Positions 46,341 to 58,850 of a stretch of DNA of 64,000 bases are shown one piece after another. The stretch covers positions 3,782,001-3,846,000 of the forward strand of contig JAGTWJ010000001.1 in the NCBI GenBank assembly GCA_020064725.1, read 5' to 3'. The stretch is from Drechslerella dactyloides (taxonomy: Eukaryota > Ascomycota > Orbiliomycetes > Orbiliales > Orbiliaceae). A model generated the notes under the pieces. That model saw only the letters and a program-made list of their open reading frames with translations. It did not search any database and had not been told where the DNA came from. How positions within the stretch are numbered: the first letter of the stretch is position 1; every line of letters starts with the position of its first letter. Position numbers and translations under genes: made by a program.

Positions 46341-47170
46341 ATGTCTCAGGATGCCTTTCCTGTCGGCCAGTTCCTGCCGAACGGCAACCGCTCCGACCCG
46401 CCCCTGCCGCCAAACGACCCCACCATTGGCTACAAACTCAACCATCTAATGCTACGCATCCGCGACCCTGTCGCATCTATGCGCTTCTACATCGACCTCA
46501 TGGGCATGCGCACCGTCTTCACCATGAACACCGGCCCGCTCACAATCTACTATCTCGGATATCCGCAGACTGATACCGACCGCGCCGACATCCCCGCGTG
46601 GGGCCAACGGACATGTGACAATCTCGTGCATACGCTCGGCCTACTAGAGCTGTACCATCTGCACGGCTCGGAGAAGCAGCCAGCTGGATACTACACCACT
46701 GGCAACGACGCGCCGAACCTAGGTTTCGGACAAGTCGGGTTCACCGTCCCAGATGTACCTGCCGCGTTGTCGCGGCTGAAGGCTGCTGGCGTAACGGTGT
46801 TGAAGGACCTCGGCGTAGCGACGAGGGAGAGCATACCGCTAAGCAAGTGGGAGGAGGACAAAGGCGTTGGAGTGGGCGAGATACATCCAGAATACGCCAG
46901 GATACTCAACCAAATTGCCTTCGTAGCAGATCCAGTATGTCCCTTGCAATGAATTTTATTTAAACCTCTGATGAACTCCCTCATACATATAAAGTAACTA
47001 GTCTGCTTCGTACGGATAACATGTTGATATGTTATAACGTTATATTCGGAGTTGTGCACGTGGTTCATTGGCATCGTTGGCCCAAAGGATCCTACGAATC
47101 TGATTACTGATGTGGTTGTCTCCGATAGGACGGGTACCTAGTTGAACTAGTTCCGCAAACCATGCTCTAG
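46341..47170 (+). CDS. Glyoxalase I-fold protein
   Basis: CDS join(46341..46934,47129..47170), 211 aa. If ATG 46206 is used the protein gains 45 residues. The 194-bp intron (GTATGT donor, GATAG acceptor) joins FVADP to DGYLVELVPQTM, completing the last strand and its glutamate. The fold is that of lactoylglutathione lyase, which converts the methylglyoxal-glutathione hemithioacetal to S-lactoylglutathione. Metal positions visible: His in LNHLMLRIRDP, Glu in LLELYHLHG, and Glu in DGYLVELV. The fourth, usually His in a GFGHxG motif, is Gln here (GFGQVGFTVPDV). A lyase with altered metal binding, or a related enzyme, is possible. The unspliced frame would lose the last ligand. Confidence 0.8.
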
Positions 47171-48250
47171 GTCGCTAGTTTGTCTATTCTATAGATACTA
47201 GTTGGTGCCACGATGCAAAAGCTTGAGCCTCAGCGGTTCAGCGCCCCTCGAGACCAGCCACGACGGCGCATTCTCGAGTGGATATCGACGGATATATACT
47301 TCTAGACCCTTAATCATTGCATTCACGATAAACACTTGTACATATGTGGGCCGTATACGACGCGTCTGAATTCCACGCGCATATATCTCTTCAGCTGCAT
47401 CCACCGATGCATATACGATAAACCTGCAGCCCGATATATTATCTTACTAACCCTTTCGGACTCTTATGATATCCTGCCGCTTGGAATCGGGTTACGGTGG
47501 GGCTCCTCGGAGGAACCTGCAGCTGTATAAGCGTATAACGGCCAGGATATATAATGGCCAGGGTATGATCTTCCGAATCGTCGGGATACACGTCTCGAAT
47601 ATGCATCTTAGGGAGTATAGTACGAGGTGGACCCACATTATATCTTCATTTAAGATACTTGTATGTTGCACAAACTGTCGTATGCAGGCTGGTATCGATA
47701 TCATACTGCTCGATCCAGGTAACGGGTGGTCTCGTAAACCAGATCGCACGAAGCTCTGGCCTGCGAGACCAGCAACGGGGTGGCTGAGCTGAAGATTGAC
47801 TATGGGCGTTGTAGCTGTTTTCTGCTCTATACGACAAATCAGCAACCGATTTACCTCCTACACTAGAAACTGAACGCACGTAGCTCCCGAGAACTTTAGA
47901 TTTCAGTCTAGAGGATCGAAGCCACAATCTATCAATCACTGATGTAATGACCACAATGATGAGTTGAGTTGAGAACGATCTCATATGATTTCAGAAATTT
48001 AGAGTACATGATTCAACGTGGATGAAGAATAGAGTCGACAAAAAAAATCAAAAAGACATTAATGCGGGCGATGATAGTAAATGCAGGTGCTGCCAATATA
48101 GACCTGAACACCGCCGTTTCCAAATCCATCCCGTTCCGTCCAGATCCATTAGCCACATGAGACAATAGCCGTAATCATCCGCAGTGTATACTTCTCGCGC
48201 GTGCGTGGGCTGGCAAATAGCGCCGTTGTACCGATCTGTAAAAAACCATC
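47171..48250. other. Intergenic, no gene seen
   Basis: About 1.1 kb, AT-rich, with one short palindromic element at 47728-47770 (listed separately). Confidence 0.45.
47728..47770. repeat. Short palindromic element, copy A
   Basis: GGTCTCGTAAACCAGA at the left and CTCTGGCCTGCGAGACC at the right form imperfect inverted arms of about 16 bp around a small loop. It is flanked by similar direct words (AACGGGTGG and AACGGGGTGG). Related copies occur near 58.17, 63.42 and 63.84 kb. Confidence 0.45.
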
Positions 48251-48640
48251 TCACGCCGCTGTCTTCGTGTCGTTGTACTCTGGCAGCTCCTCGCTAGGGA
48301 CCAATGTCAGATACGCGATCACATCCTGCAGCGTCTCCGCAGGATCATCTCCACCGCTCCCATCGGCGCCGACGGCGCCCGCCGGCGTCTTTTTAGACCA
48401 AGTCCACAGGTTGGCGATCATCCAGATCTGGTTGTCCGAGCGTGTACGATTCTTCGTGTCGATGGCCGTCAGCATCAGCTCGCGGACGTTGTACGGTAGA
48501 CGGGTGAGGGTCTTCGCAATCTCGATTGGTGTTGTGGCGGGCTCTTCGTTGCCTGTGATCTTGAGGAATAGCAACCGTGGACTGTTCCAGGTCAGGTGGC
48601 CGTCGCGCTGGAGTGACAGGAGCATCATCTGCGGAGCCAT
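48251..48640 (-). CDS. Hypothetical protein, 129 aa
   Basis: Single exon starting MAPQMMLLSLQRDG. The sequence looks globular: LTWNSPRLLFLKITG, then EIAKTLTRLPYNVRELMLTAIDTKNRT and QIWMIANLWTWSKK. A short Gly/Ala loop and a helix (ETLQDVIAYLTLVPSEELPEY) follow. No signal peptide, membrane segment or recognised motif. The regular alternation of hydrophobic and polar residues and the GC-rich third positions argue for real coding. The leader at 48641-49000 is GC-rich, as for other genes here. The function is unknown. Confidence 0.5.
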   Translation of the reverse strand: MAPQMMLLSLQRDGHLTWNSPRLLFLKITGNEEPATTPIEIAKTLTRLPYNVRELMLTAIDTKNRTRSDNQIWMIANLWTWSKKTPAGAVGADGSGGDDPAETLQDVIAYLTLVPSEELPEYNDTKTAA

Positions 48641-51600
48641 CTCGGGTGTTATCAGCTAGTCTTCGGCCGGGCTGGATCGAGCAGCAGGGGGTGTGTGCTT
48701 TCTGAGGTGAGAGAGGGCTTGGCAGGGAGGTGGCGGCAATACAGGCCGCGGCTCGCTTAAAGGGCGGTCGGTATATCCACGGGGGTACAGGAGAGGAGCT
48801 CGGGGGTCGCGTCGAGGGCTTGTAGGGACTCAGTCGCGGGTGGAGGTGGAGGAGATGAGGTTGGGTGGTGGGTGGCTCGACGAGAAGGATCGATTTATAG
48901 AGTATGGAGGCTTGGTCCTGTGGCGGGTGTGTGACGCACGGGAAAGCAAACAGGCTAGCTTTGTGAACTCACATTCTGCGTCGGAATCCCGCGAATTAGA
49001 ATCGGAAAGGTCCCCAACAGGCCACAAAAGTACTCAGAAACTGGCGCAGTCTTTGGACTCACAGACAGATATATCCGAATGACGGTTTATATAATCAAGT
49101 AGGTGTTTATGGAGAAGTTTATATAATTATCGCGTAAAAGTCCCAACAGAATGAATTGAGCCGTAGTTCATAATCCGGATATATCGCTTTTGGGGACCGG
49201 GCAAAGGCCTTTATATAGACTTTGCGCTGCAGTGCTAGCCGGACGCTTGAGAATGAGCAGTCCAGCTTGCCTGCTAGTTTATCACGTTCCACCATATTTT
49301 TTCTTCGGGAGATCGAAGCTAAGACCAGTCGACTCTCGATTTCTTGGTGTGATTTAGCAATGTTATGCGGGTGATGACACCGGCTGGCGCAGCAGATGCC
49401 ACCGCTGCTCGCTAAGTAGATAGGTATCTAGGCTGGGATAGTTTGTGCAACCTATCGGCCTATAGACTAGTGTATCCGCCCGAGGTAACGAAGAATACGG
49501 AAGTTGGTTTAATTTCTTCTTTATCATCGGTATATACGGCCGAGCCGCCTTCCGTCGTTGGCACCAGGCATCCCCCCAGTAATGGGGTGTGCAATGTTCG
49601 GCCATGGGTGTTATGCATGCAGCCCGTGCATGATGCAATGCAAAGCTCTATCCAGCAGCGGATATCGAATCTGAGATATAGCATTCTGAACTAAGCTATT
49701 CCGATCAGTCAATTCGAATTAATTCAACAGTACCTCAATCCCCTGGTCAATCAACTTGATTTTAATCACGATTCTTAAAGCTCGACGCTAGTCGGCTGCA
49801 GCTGGAAGATGTCTACACATTTGAAAGCCGATAAAGGTGCTGGATTAGTTTGCAGTTTTCTCTGCGCAACGGTCCCCAAGCATTCTTAATAACCAGTTGT
49901 ATTTAAATGGCCTGATCAAGTCCATTTCAGATATTTCTGCATCTGCAGAACTTTAGAAGCGGCTCTGCAAATTGGTCTGCCCTACGTACAATGCATTTCG
50001 AACCCGTGGATACGCCCCAAGTTTTTCAGCCTTATTGTCAACGAGGTATCGTACGACCATTCAATAAATTCGAATAGCCAGGCTCGCTATCTTGCAATAC
50101 AAAATAATATGCATGCATAACCTCCCGAGCTTCCATTGACTTCGTCTCCTAGCTGCATCGGTCCGAGCTTTTGTGGAACGCCAATACCGCCGGAAATTCC
50201 GGCCTCGTTCCCGAACTGCTTCATTACATTCGGTGGCCAATGTGCAACACGAACGCCTCAAGCTTCATCTGCATGCACCCGCAAGACTGCAAGCATGTCT
50301 CCGAATCCTAATTGAGATAACGGACTTTGCAAATACTGAATCGAGTCGAATAGCGCCCAAGGGCCGTATCCAATATGCATAGGAAAGCAACATCGGCTAT
50401 CCACTTGAGCTCCACCGCAATTTGCAACTATCTCCGCGACGGGAGACACCACAGCCACACCGCGCGGTCATGGTGCTGCCGTATTACGAGCTTCAGGTCG
50501 ACCATTACCTAAACCTACCCGGTCTCCGCACCCTGCCATGGCTTTCCCGTCACTCATCAAAATAATGCCGCGTCGGCTGTATTGCCAGACATGTAGCCGC
50601 ACCAGACTCAAAATCCTATGCCCAGCCGATCAGGCATATTGCCGATGGTGTCGTCGCTCAACACGTTTGCTATCTTTCCAGCGGGAAGTCGAAATTTGCA
50701 ACCGATCCTTCGAATAATACCACGGCGAAGCGATGCTAATGAATGCAATTGCACATGGGGAGTTGCCCGTGTCTATACAACGGACTTTGCCCGCATGCTC
50801 TCATGATATCACTGGACTGGGCGACAGAAAAATCTTTGCTCAAAAATCACTGCAATGCCAGCATTGCATGGAGCTCTCTTTACCCTTCCTGGAAACGATG
50901 CCGGATTCAGAAGCAACAATTCACCCCCGCCCCTACCGATGAGCTGCTCGCCAGCTCTGACGCGCATGCGCAAGGCAATGCGCGAGCTCACGCGGGCCTG
51001 TTTGACTTGCCTTTTCAAGATATCTTCGAAGTTCATTGATCATTTTCCAATGGGGCGCCAGATTATTGACAGCCTATTTACAATTATACGACAAAGCCCG
51101 AGACTAATGACAATGTTTTCGTGCGTCCTAATGTCAGTACTGAAAGATTTTCCACAAAACTCAGCTAGGGTCTTCTCGGAACGGAAAATATGCAAGGTAG
51201 TGCCACTCGATATCCACAAATTTGAGGCAGAACGAGAAATGGTAATGCTCAGAGCAGCAATGTCTGAGAATAGGATCCTCTCGCAGGATGCCCTCTTGTT
51301 CGACTCTTGTACGACCGTATAGCGGATATCCGGATCCTCTCAGGCGGAATATGAACCCTGCTCATGAAGTAGTTTCGGGGAAAACACGGGGAAATCAATG
51401 AGCCAACTGTGAATTGACAGCTGTGCTTCCTTACGTAGTCTCTGCAGGCACAGTTCCTGACTCCGCCTCAAGTCAACCCGTCCTGCTATGGGCAAACTGA
51501 GCCGTGTTAGTGGCACGGACCGTGCTGTGCCTCGTTGACCCGTTATGAATTGCATTCATGAAACCCATTGATACAGCACGCACCCGAAGGAGCGGACGGG

Positions 51601-52950
51601 TAAGTACCTTGCAAATTTGCAAACTGTCAACATGAGCTTTGTTGGATTTTTACTCGCATACGTAAGTGCTAACCGGGTAGTGAGAGAGACATGATTAGAA
51701 TTCTCAGTCCCGAGACTATGAACTGTTCCACGTCAACACTGATATTGCGTTACACAAGAAGGATGGATGCTCCCGCGGAGCTCGTGACAGCAACTGCCCC
51801 GTCGGCAAGCACTTCCACAAAAATATATGGGATTCACGAGGCGTTGGTTCTTGAGGTACCTTGCCCAAGATCCCCTGGTATGCGGGAATGGCCATCTGAA
51901 CCCTTGATTACCAAATTCTGAACCTGGGCCGAGCCGATACATTGGAGCAAGGCAGACTCCTAGAGCTGCAGTTCTGTTGATCCATCTTGAAATCCAGAGC
52001 GGCCGAGACGCCTAGATTCCATTCCATCAATATCCCCTCAACCGTTAGCAGATCCGGGACAGCACATCAATGACAACTGGCTCTTCATCCAAAAGAAAAA
52101 AAAAATGTTTCAAAGAGATCAGACACTATTGCCTTAATTAACAAGGCTGAAGATTCCCTCTGCAGCCTCGCAACTCGACCAAAGACGTACGAATCATCCG
52201 GTCTTGTACACAAAAACCCTCCTTGCCACTAATCATCGTCATATATGATATTTCAAGTGTTTTTGCGGCTAATGCACATTTTGTTGTATACAAAGAGGCT
52301 CATCAGAGAGTCAGGCTACATCTCGCAGGAGCAACGTGACGTGGGCGCAATACACCACAGCCTCCAGGAACAGCCTGCAGGTACAACGGGTATAATATCG
52401 ACAGCTTGGCCTTATAGCAGAAGGCTGTCCCTTTCGGAGCAATACTAAGCGATAGCAGCCGTGATGTAGCAGAGACTGAAGGGACAGCTGCCCTCAGGAC
52501 CACGTCTTCGATGCTGTGAGGTCCGGCGCGAAAGCTTCCTATAGGACAGCTGATCAGATTTTCAGCCTCAAGGGCCCTGAACTTCCCCACATCCAGACCC
52601 CACATGCCTGAATTCGTGCAGCCCAGAAAGCGTGGCTTGAATCATATATCTTGGAATAAAATACACGCACATTACACGTCATCGCATTAACATCGCCACG
52701 GCTTCCGAACCCACTTGTGCCCCGCCGCCATCCCACCACGAAATAATATTACCCTTTTTGAAACCCCGACTCCTTCAAAAGTCAACCTCGACACCATATT
52801 CCACGCAAATTAAATACACGGGATTCAAACGGGTACAGTCTTCGTGCGTCCGATTTACGAGACCAGGTACAGTCAAAATTATACAAATGCTCAGCCGATA
52901 ACAGAGGAAAGCAACGTAAGTGCAATCTCCCCGCCCCCGCCCCCGCGACA
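48641..52950. other. Gene-poor 4.3 kb stretch
   Basis: Only short frames; those at 50,000-51,330 and 52,245-52,605 have no protein character that I recognise and no convincing splice joins. No transposase, reverse transcriptase or long terminal repeat is legible. Confidence 0.4.
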
Positions 52951-55206
52951 CTATACATTGAATGTCGACCCCGTGTACCCGAATGGCCTGGCGGCGTCAT
53001 CCACCCCTATCACCAAGCCCCGGTCGGCCTCGTACCCGGGGACGTTGAAAACATCATGGACTTGCATGTACCCAGGCATCGAGTTTGGACCGAGCAATTG
53101 TGTATGCTATAATCGTGGGCACAATAGTTAGCATCATATATGCATATCGATATCACCCCATTGATCGATCAGGCGATGATGATAATGATCAGATGATATG
53201 GCCTGTGCAGATGATATGCACTCCGTGGTGCAGGCCGGGTATCTTGCGAGGGCGACTTACACCAACAGCATCGATTGTGATAACGCGCGAATTTCTGAAT
53301 TTCCTGCTCATGCTCTTGGCTCTATAGAAGCTGGTAGTTAGCGATGGCTACTCGAGTTCAGAGGGCTGAAGCGTCGAAAGGATCCAGGCGGATCCTGCAC
53401 GCGCGATTGGCGGAATCGAAGTCCTACCCTTCAATTGGACACAGCGGGTCAATGTTGTGGGATATGAATGTGATCACATTTTCCGTCTTCTTATCGAGGA
53501 GAGCGACTGTTGATAGTTAGTGGCTAATCACCCCACGGGCGTCTTCCTTGTTGAAACGGTGCTTTCTTACAGTCCAATTTCTCGACGTTCACGCCAGTCC
53601 ACTCTATCGCCACTGTCAGCATACGCAACATCTACAACACACGAGGTATTCAAAATGCAACAGAACAAACGTACCGCTGCACGCAAGGTACTGCTGGAAA
53701 AATACCGTTCCGAAATGAGGATCCTTCCTATTGAACGACGACAGCCTGGTTTCGAATTGCTTCTGGGTTATCACCAGCGGGCCAGAATCCGTGCATGGGA
53801 TACCCTGCTGCGCGTCCGTGGGGCCTTGCTGCCTGCCGTTCACGGGCGGACTCACATAGCGCGGTGCGAGACTTTGCTGGTAAACTTGATTGAGCGCTGC
53901 TCCGGGCGGGTTGCCTTTGGTCACTTTCTCAACGTCGGCTAAAAACGTGGCGAGGAACGGCCACAGGTATGTTGGTGATCCTGCACCACCGGAGATCATG
54001 CCAAAGACGTCCGCCTTGAAGTTCTCAAGGTTGTAGGTGCCCTGCGGCGCGGTCATTTGAATCGGGTGGGCGGCGAGGGCTTTTTCAATGGCGGCGTAGC
54101 GCTTTGTCATTTTCCCGCATGTGGAATCCGAATCGTAGAAGGCGCAGCCGTCAGTGCTGCCGGTTGACTGGCATGCTTTGAAAAAATATTTGAGCATCCT
54201 GTTGTGATCTCGGAGTTCGAACTCGACGCTGGTGCCAGGTGCGAAGCGCTCGTGTATCTTGCCGACGGCTGTGTATTTACGTCGTTTGCTTAGTATGTAC
54301 GATTCCGTGCGTTCGGGATACGGGAGGAATACTTACAGTCGAGCATGAGCTTGCCGACTCTCTCAGGGTACAGGGCGACGAGCAGCGCGCCGATATTGGC
54401 GCCGTTGGAGAAACCCCACAGATTGATCTTTGACTGACCCATTGCGGTAGCGAGACTAACCAAGTCTCGAGTCGTCTGAATGAACCCAATATGCGGTATC
54501 ACACTACCACTCAACGCTTGACACTTTGAATTGTAATCACGGTAGTACGACTGCCACTGCGGCCACGTCGTCTTGTCAAGTGGTGGGAGCCTCTTCAGGC
54601 GCTGCTCGAAGGCGTATCGCTCATCTCCCGTCGCGAAGCAGGTGAGGGTGGGTGTCGTCTGTCCGGAACCGCGGGCGTCCCAGGTTACAAATTCCCAGCC
54701 GGGCTCGAGAATGTAGTCGCGGAAAATTTGGGCGACACCCAGGAAGAACGGCACGCTGGGGTTGCCGTAGCCGCCGGGGTGGGAGTAGATGACGCCTTTG
54801 TAGGGGACTTCGGGGCTTGCGGGGAGCCTTATAACGGCAATGGCGGCGCTGCCTTTCGAAGCGTCTTTATAGTCGAGGGGCACCTAATCGTGGGGAACCG
54901 GATTGTGAGATCTCGATGTTACGTGAGAGAAGTTAGCAAGGAATTGGATTAGGTGCAAACCTTGAGTCTGGTGCATTGGAACGTGCCGTAGCAGCCCACC
55001 CATTCAATTGATTCGGATGGCGTTAGCGTCTCGAATAGAAATGAAGATTCATCGATCGGTGGGTCTTGTCGCTTGTGAAGCTCACGAGCGGCGAGCTCTA
55101 ATCGTTCGGAATCAACTACGTTATCGGCCCAAGTGGGCACTGCTGCGCAATTTGATACGACAGCGTAGGCCAGTACGGCCAGGCGAAGAGTCGATAAGAT
55201 CCCCAT
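52951..55206 (-). CDS. Secreted TAP-type alpha/beta serine hydrolase
   Basis: CDS complement(join(52951..53106,53261..53330,53428..53506,53571..53612,53675..54268,54337..54883,54961..55206)), 577 aa, seven exons including one of 42 nt. A signal peptide covers about residues 1-22 (MGILSTLRLAVLAYAVVSNC). The alpha/beta hydrolase core shows PLDY (about 83), HPGGYGNPS, WDARGSGQTTP (about 145) and nucleophile motif WGFSNGANIGA (about 240). Later exons supply the rest of the triad: ITFISHNIDPLCPIEG carries the Asp, and DAVGHTQLLGPNS, formed across the last intron, carries the His. This order matches fungal TAP-like secreted peptidases or esterases related to tripeptidyl and prolyl aminopeptidases. 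Every join keeps phase, and several introns have CTAAC branch points. The substrate cannot be told from sequence. Intron 53107-53260 (154 bp) is the longest. Confidence 0.78.
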
Positions 55207-56520
55207 TGATATTGTACAAGTATACGGCCCTGAGACTACGTTGTAGATTAAATTAAAAGGACGTATATTAGGGGAAGAAAGTTCAGGACTGCAGGCCCCT
55301 TAGTCATGAAAGGTGTCGCCGCTGCCGCTAGTTCCAGGTACGGTTCCCGCAGCCCTATATATGTATTTCCGATGACCAGCAAGGTAGCGCGACCGCTGAG
55401 ATAAACCACCGTCCACATGCCTTCGAATTCGCGCGCGGTTTACCAATCCATCGCCCCTCTAACAGCCAACACGGCTGAATTTCCGCTAACTGTCTACACT
55501 TCACACATGCATGCTGCAATCAACCCAGGAACCACCCCAACATTGACACGAAGCCGCGAGAAAATCCCGCCAAGCAGGGCGGGTCCGGACCGCCAAGCGA
55601 AATCCCGCCAGTGCGATAGGCAGCGCAAGCGAGATGCCAGCGTGCGGCTGTCGACAGAGTGCGAAAAGTTTGGAAATCAGCAAGGAGATCGCGATTCTTC
55701 GATCGCGAAAACGCTGTGGTCGCTCGTTTTACGTAATTAGCCGGTGGATGGGGAATCGCTGCCAAGTGCGCCTCTTTTGCAATGGGTGATCCCGCAAATT
55801 GCAGATTGCTGCTGATTCCGATGCTGAAATCCCGCGAACATTCTGATATGCAGGCGGGCTTGTCCCCGATTCGGGTGGATGCCTATCGATAGGTTTAAAG
55901 GTTCCGTTGATTCGCTCTAACATCGCAGGTGCGATGCATTGAAGGGTTCGTGATTCGGAACCTTTTACTTTGTAAGTTATTTTTCTAATTGAAATATCGG
56001 TTCGAATTCCGATCCTGCGCAAAACATCGGGGCTCGTATGATTTTCGCACCCTGTTGTGATCCTCCGCAACTCTCACAGAGCTCAATTGATCAATGTTGG
56101 TTAAATAATCTATTCCTTCAGCCGCACACTTGCAGATTGTTTCCACAACAATTTTTACGTGGAGAATTAGATTTCGCTTGAGATCCGGTTTTATTCAGAT
56201 TACACAAGCCGGTGTCTCTCCATTAGACGCCATGGCGCCAAGTTTGGGGGGTCTACAGTCTGATCAGGACAAAAAAATGCAGCCTTGCCCGGCTGGTAAT
56301 TGGGACGAATCCGTGCAATTGAGGCTTTATAATCCATCGGTTTCACAGCGATTATTTGTGAGGTGCGCGGTGGACCTATAAACTGATTGCCACCGCCCTT
56401 GGCAAGAGCTTATACTCCAGGATTGATTGCCACTGCCATTCTGACACGGCACTTCCAATGGGCCGTACGATAAAGTTTGTCTATTGACGCCGGAGATCTG
56501 TGCGGACACCCATTTGAAAT
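55207..56520. other. Intergenic, no gene seen
   Basis: About 1.3 kb between co-oriented genes. Short frames on both strands lack coding character. A T-arm-like word near 55995-56015 is not part of a tRNA. Confidence 0.45.
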
Positions 56521-57648
56521 CTACTTCTCCGCCATGGTCCCGATGTGCTCTTTCATTTTCTTCCACTTCCAAAACCTCTCTTCGGGATTAACGAGCTCGT
56601 TGTCGTTACGGCTCGCGTTATCGATCTTGCCTTCCGCCATCAGGAACCGAAGATACCAAGCTGGATCCAACCCATGTGTGGCGATTGTCTTCGCTTTGAA
56701 CGCGGGGAGTTCCAACGACGATATCTCAGCCGCGGGAGCAACGCCACTAGCACTCAACATGTTGGTTATCTCTCGCAGACTGACTAAGTCGCCGGAGAAG
56801 TAGAGGTTTTCAGGGAAATCCGCAATGGGGATGCTGGTGATAGCGCTTGCGACAGCTCTCCCTAGATCAACGATCGAGGTGTACGATATGGGGTTGTCGC
56901 CCGTCCCCACAAACTCGTATTTCCCCGTCTTCGGGTCGAGTCCGTACCACGGCCCCACTGAGTGTTCGAGGAACAGTCCCGGGAAGACTCGGCAAATTTT
57001 GAGATTCTTGCGCTGAGCGACGGCCTCGAAGTGGGCTTTCTTCTTGTCCCATTCTGGATGCTGGAAGTCGTGGAGATAGTGGTCGACGCCGAATTCAGAG
57101 GGGAAGTAGAGCTTTACGGACGAGGACGAAGAGACGATGGCGGCCGCCAGCTTGGATTTGAAGCCGTCGTCTCGGGAGGCAATCCTAGCATTGCCAATTG
57201 GTCCATAGCTCGTCAGCAAACAGTGATATCAATCGTGGAATCATTTTTGATCGGGCTCGGGTGTATGATGACGATTGACTATTCGGCGCATGTCGAAAAT
57301 TTAGCCTTCCGATATGTGTACACTTACGTGTTTACGAGCACATCCACGCCGGATAGAGCTTCTACGGCACTTTGGACATCTTCAGTCGCATATTTTCGCA
57401 CAAGAACACCCCGCTGAATCCATTCGGCAAGTCGAGGTGTATTCGCATCTCGAGTCAGGATTATTATATCCTTATACTTGCTACGCAATTGGGGATCTAG
57501 AAGCGCGCTAGAAATATGTCAGCCGTTGTCATTTCGCAGCCGTGAGATACCGCCAGCATACCGAAACAGAGATGCATACATACCTAACTAGTTCCTTTCC
57601 TAATGTGCCGGTGCCTCCGGCGACAGCAATCACAGGTAGGCTAGACAT
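56521..57648 (-). CDS. NmrA/isoflavone-reductase-like oxidoreductase
   Basis: CDS complement(join(56521..57208,57328..57507,57584..57648)), 310 aa. Exon 1 encodes MSSLPVIAVAGGTGTLGKEL, the dinucleotide-binding GxxGxxG turn of a Rossmann fold. Exon 2 gives the next strand and helix (YKDIIILTRDANTPRLAEW) and ends VDVLVNT. Exon 3 carries LYFPSEFGVDHYLHDFQHPEWDKKKAHFE, where the Lys of DKKKAHFE fits the catalytic or NADP-facing lysine of the family, then YTSIVDLGRAVA. Introns are 76 bp (GTATGT/CTAG) and 119 bp (GTAAGT with a less usual GAG acceptor). Proteins of this type are NADPH-dependent reductases or redox-sensing regulators and often sit beside accessory metabolic genes. No metabolite cluster is visible here, so the substrate is unknown. 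Confidence 0.75.
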
Positions 57649-58542
57649 CCTTATATAATTATATTGGACTCCAGCAAGCTACAGAATAACTGAAGATTAA
57701 ATTGAACGAGCACGCGGTCGATGAAGTTGCAGCAGCCTGGGCGCTCTTTTAGCCCACTAGTCTGTAATTTTATATCTTGACATAAAATAATACCGAAATA
57801 AACGAATGAAGCGAAGATGTCGGGGTCCGGGCTCGGGTCACAATCACGCGATTGCAAACATATCTCCGTCCGCTGGCGTCTCGGGCCGAAGCCAAGCTCG
57901 GATATCGGGATGCCTGGGACCCGGGACGCAACTCAAAAGCTATAAAAGTACAACATTGCACTATAAGAAGGTATCAAGTTCTAGGGTCTGCGAAGAAGGC
58001 TATGTACAAGTCGTCAGTAAATCAGAGGTGCTTCTTTATATTTGGAGGCAGCTACTAGGCTGGGGCGCAGCCAGAGAGATATATGTAATTTGGTGGGTTC
58101 ATTCCGCATGTGATATATCGATAGTCCGATAACTTTGTCTCGCAAGCCAGATGCCAAATGCCAATCCTAGGGCCTGCGAAGGCTCTAGGATTGACATCTG
58201 GTTTACGAGACAATCGATAACTGACATCCGAAGATTTTGCTTAATTAATGTACAGATATAATATCAGCAGCTGCAGATGGAGGTGAGCCTTTGTTGTAAT
58301 ATTGGTACTCGAATTAATTTATTACGAACGGATGAAGATGACATCATCCCGCATCTTTCATCGATTGACTGTGAGACATCGAGACTGCATATTTATCTCA
58401 ATCGAAACACAACCGAAATATAATTGGAATAATACCTGTTGCTGAAGGAACACTGTGACTGATGGTCTGTGATCTGCATTCGAGGTGTTCCAGCTGTCAA
58501 AAAACCTGCACAAATTTACACAATCACATACATCCAGGGAGG
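57649..58542. other. Intergenic with a hairpin element
   Basis: Promoter side of the oxidoreductase, then the inverted repeat at 58135-58213. No gene seen. Confidence 0.4.
58135..58213. repeat. Imperfect inverted repeat (hairpin), copy B
   Basis: Left arm 58135-58173 and right arm 58181-58213 pair through TTGTCTCG(C/T)AA(G/A)CCAGATG and CAATCCTAG(G/A)GCC, with a 7-base extra segment in the left arm and a 7-base loop TGCGAAG-like centre. This is the longest member of the GTCTCG palindrome family in the window and could form a stem of about 30 bp. Confidence 0.6.
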
Positions 58543-58550
58543 TATATAAA
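58543..58550 (+). promoter_or_regulatory. TATA box of a broken locus
   Basis: TATATAAA followed by a pyrimidine-rich leader and two good leader introns (58684-58761 with a GCTAAC branch; 58780-58847), leading to ATG 58851. Confidence 0.45.
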
Positions 58551-58850
58551 GGGCGGCGGGAGCCCCCTCCATGGATCCACCCCCCAAGTCTTCTTCTTCT
58601 TTCAACCACACTGTAGCAACATCCCAACCTAACCTAACCCTGCAACGTTGCCCTGCGCCCCCTTGGATTTTTTGACAGATCCCGTAGGTTTCGTATGCTT
58701 CTAGACCATTTTAAACCAAATATGAAGCAATTCAGCTAACGGATTAACAATGCTATTGTAGACCCTCCCTCTACCAAAGGTATTACATCCACTTGATATT
58801 CTACTTGCTACCTCATGTCATACGATAAGCTTGTTGATAACAATTAGAAG

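Noticed and set aside
50743..51322. Overlapping plus-strand frames of 98 and 155 codons
   Set aside because: No protein character or splice connection; the DNA around is AT-rich and unbiased.
53616..53674. Reading the hydrolase through to a stop at 53616
   Set aside because: This runs into an intron (GTACGT donor); the spliced reading restores the catalytic Asp and His.
55995..56015. T-arm-like word (TCGGTTCGAATTCCGA)
   Set aside because: No acceptor, D or anticodon stems at proper spacing; not a tRNA.
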